From the NCBI GenBank assembly GCA_918026815.1, contig CAKJVC010000193.1, positions 62,001 to 126,000 on the forward strand: a stretch of DNA of 64,000 bases, given 5' to 3'. Shown in pieces: positions 63,249-64,000 of the stretch. Numbering within the stretch: the first letter of the stretch is position 1; each line of letters opens with the position of its first letter. This DNA is from Chalara sp. BL73 (Eukaryota > Ascomycota > Leotiomycetes > Helotiales). The notes beneath the pieces are model-generated. The model worked only from the letters and a program-made list of their open reading frames with translations, did not search any database and was not told the origin of the DNA. A program made the translations under genes and the position numbers.

Positions 63249-63877
63249 CCCTAATGCATGTATCTACTTAAAACATTGGAATCCTTACTCCTTAGACCCT
63301 CGCGTCTTACTCTAGCTTGTTGGTGCAAGTTACGATGGGCTGCATTCAACTTCTACAGACCATCCGTCAGTCCGTCGATGGCTAAGAGGGATTAGCGTCC
63401 CTCAGTAAGGCTTTTGGTACCCTGGTATAAAATATTACCTGCAGATGCAAAATTTAGCCTCTTAACATGTAGCTCCGCGATATCCATTCGAGGCAAATCT
63501 GGATACGAACTTCGACGACGTACATGGTTTCTCCAAATACATGGACTTACTGATACGAGACACCGCAGCTTTTTAACACTAGCTTCTTCCTTATTGGGCT
63601 AGCCAGTAACCAGCAACTGCCAGACCCTTAGCTTACCATTGCAATATAAGTTCTGCAGGCAACACACGGAATAATCAAGAGTTTCTGACTTGGCAGCGTG
63701 GAGAAGGTTACATCTCGCCAAGACTATTAGACAACTACCGTTCAAACATCGCTTACTCGGGCACGCCGCCCTGGCAGGGATGCGTATAAAAACATTATAC
63801 AAGCCCTATATACCAATACAAGTCTTCAAGTCTACAACTCATCGTTTCACAAAAACACCATCTCAATCTCAACCATC
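63249..63877. other. Promoter region of the secreted-protein gene
   Basis: 630 bp between the DUF4211 stop and the start of the last gene. Apart from the TATA box nothing is recognised; small frames on both strands are not supported. Confidence 0.55.
63785..63792 (+). promoter_or_regulatory. TATA box of the secreted-protein gene
   Basis: TATAAAAA lies 86 bp before the ATG at 63878. This spacing leaves a short leader of about 55 nt, typical of strongly expressed fungal genes. The leader is A/C-rich (CATCTCAATCTCAACCATC), as is common upstream of fungal starts. Confidence 0.6.
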
Positions 63878-64000
63878 ATGCAATTCCTGACGCTCCTCCT
63901 CACCTTAGCACCAGCTCTCGTGCTTGCATCTCCCACCCCGATTGAATCCCGTCAAGAATTACAGAGATGCTGCTACCTTCTCGATCCCGTTTGTCTCTTG
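63878..64000 (+). CDS. Small secreted Cys-containing protein (3' partial)
   Basis: Only the first 41 codons are in the window. MQFLTLLLTLAPALVLASPT is a clear secretory signal peptide with likely cleavage after Ala17. Next comes PIESRQELQRCCYLLDPVCL, with a CC pair and a third Cys within 12 residues. Fungal hydrophobins, small effectors and cysteine-rich antifungal proteins begin this way; the visible part does not let me choose. The TATA box and A/C-rich leader support the start. Confidence 0.7.
   Translation, partial: MQFLTLLLTLAPALVLASPTPIESRQELQRCCYLLDPVCLL

Overview
The window is nuclear DNA from a filamentous ascomycete fungus. The basis is short GT-AG introns (mostly 46-100 nt) with CTAAC/CTGAC branch sites, a fungal-type TOM22, a GT15 mannosyltransferase, a PTS2 peroxisomal thiolase and DUF4211/DUF3237/DUF4604 proteins. 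Protein wording and gene style suggest Leotiomycetes, but that is inference. Most genes are core housekeeping genes with several exons. I rebuilt exon joins by hand; every complete multi-exon model given sums to a whole number of codons.

Layout. 1-4894 holds the 3' two thirds of prp8 (+). 4610-24979 is a direct tandem duplication of about 10.2 kb. Each copy holds the last ~93 codons of prp8, a long non-coding stretch, a Myb/SANT gene, about 4.2 kb of non-coding DNA, a cytochrome c oxidase subunit 4 gene and the 3' end of a KTR-type mannosyltransferase gene. The full prp8 lies at the left edge and the full mannosyltransferase gene (24751-26471, -) at the right edge, so each loses nothing and gains a truncated duplicate at the internal junction (14795/14796). 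The copies differ almost only in homopolymer lengths. Copy 1 has a frameshifted cox4 with an intact Myb gene; copy 2 is the reverse. This is either a very recent duplication read with homopolymer errors or one locus assembled twice.

26-40 kb: DUF4604 protein (+), TAF14-like YEATS protein (-), RanBP1 (-), a large unrecognised membrane protein with a coiled coil (-), peroxisomal 3-ketoacyl-CoA thiolase (-) and glycerol kinase (-). 42-50 kb: DNA polymerase alpha B subunit (+), an AT-rich island with a tRNA-Arg(UCU) gene, MFAP1 (-), eIF2B delta (+) and a complex I subunit (-). 51-64 kb: a SHG1/BOD1-domain protein with a long RD/RS tail (+), a small unknown gene (+), TOM22 (+), a bestrophin-like channel (+), a DUF3237 protein (-), a DUF4211 protein (+) and the start of a small secreted Cys-rich protein (+).

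The most unusual signal is at 45788-45913. It is a tRNA-Arg(UCU) gene whose arms are all perfectly paired once a 54-nt insert is removed from the D-arm. The insert starts GTAAGT, carries CTAAC 12 nt before its end and ends in CTAG, so it looks like a spliceosomal intron inside a Pol III tRNA gene, at a position where nuclear tRNA introns are not expected.
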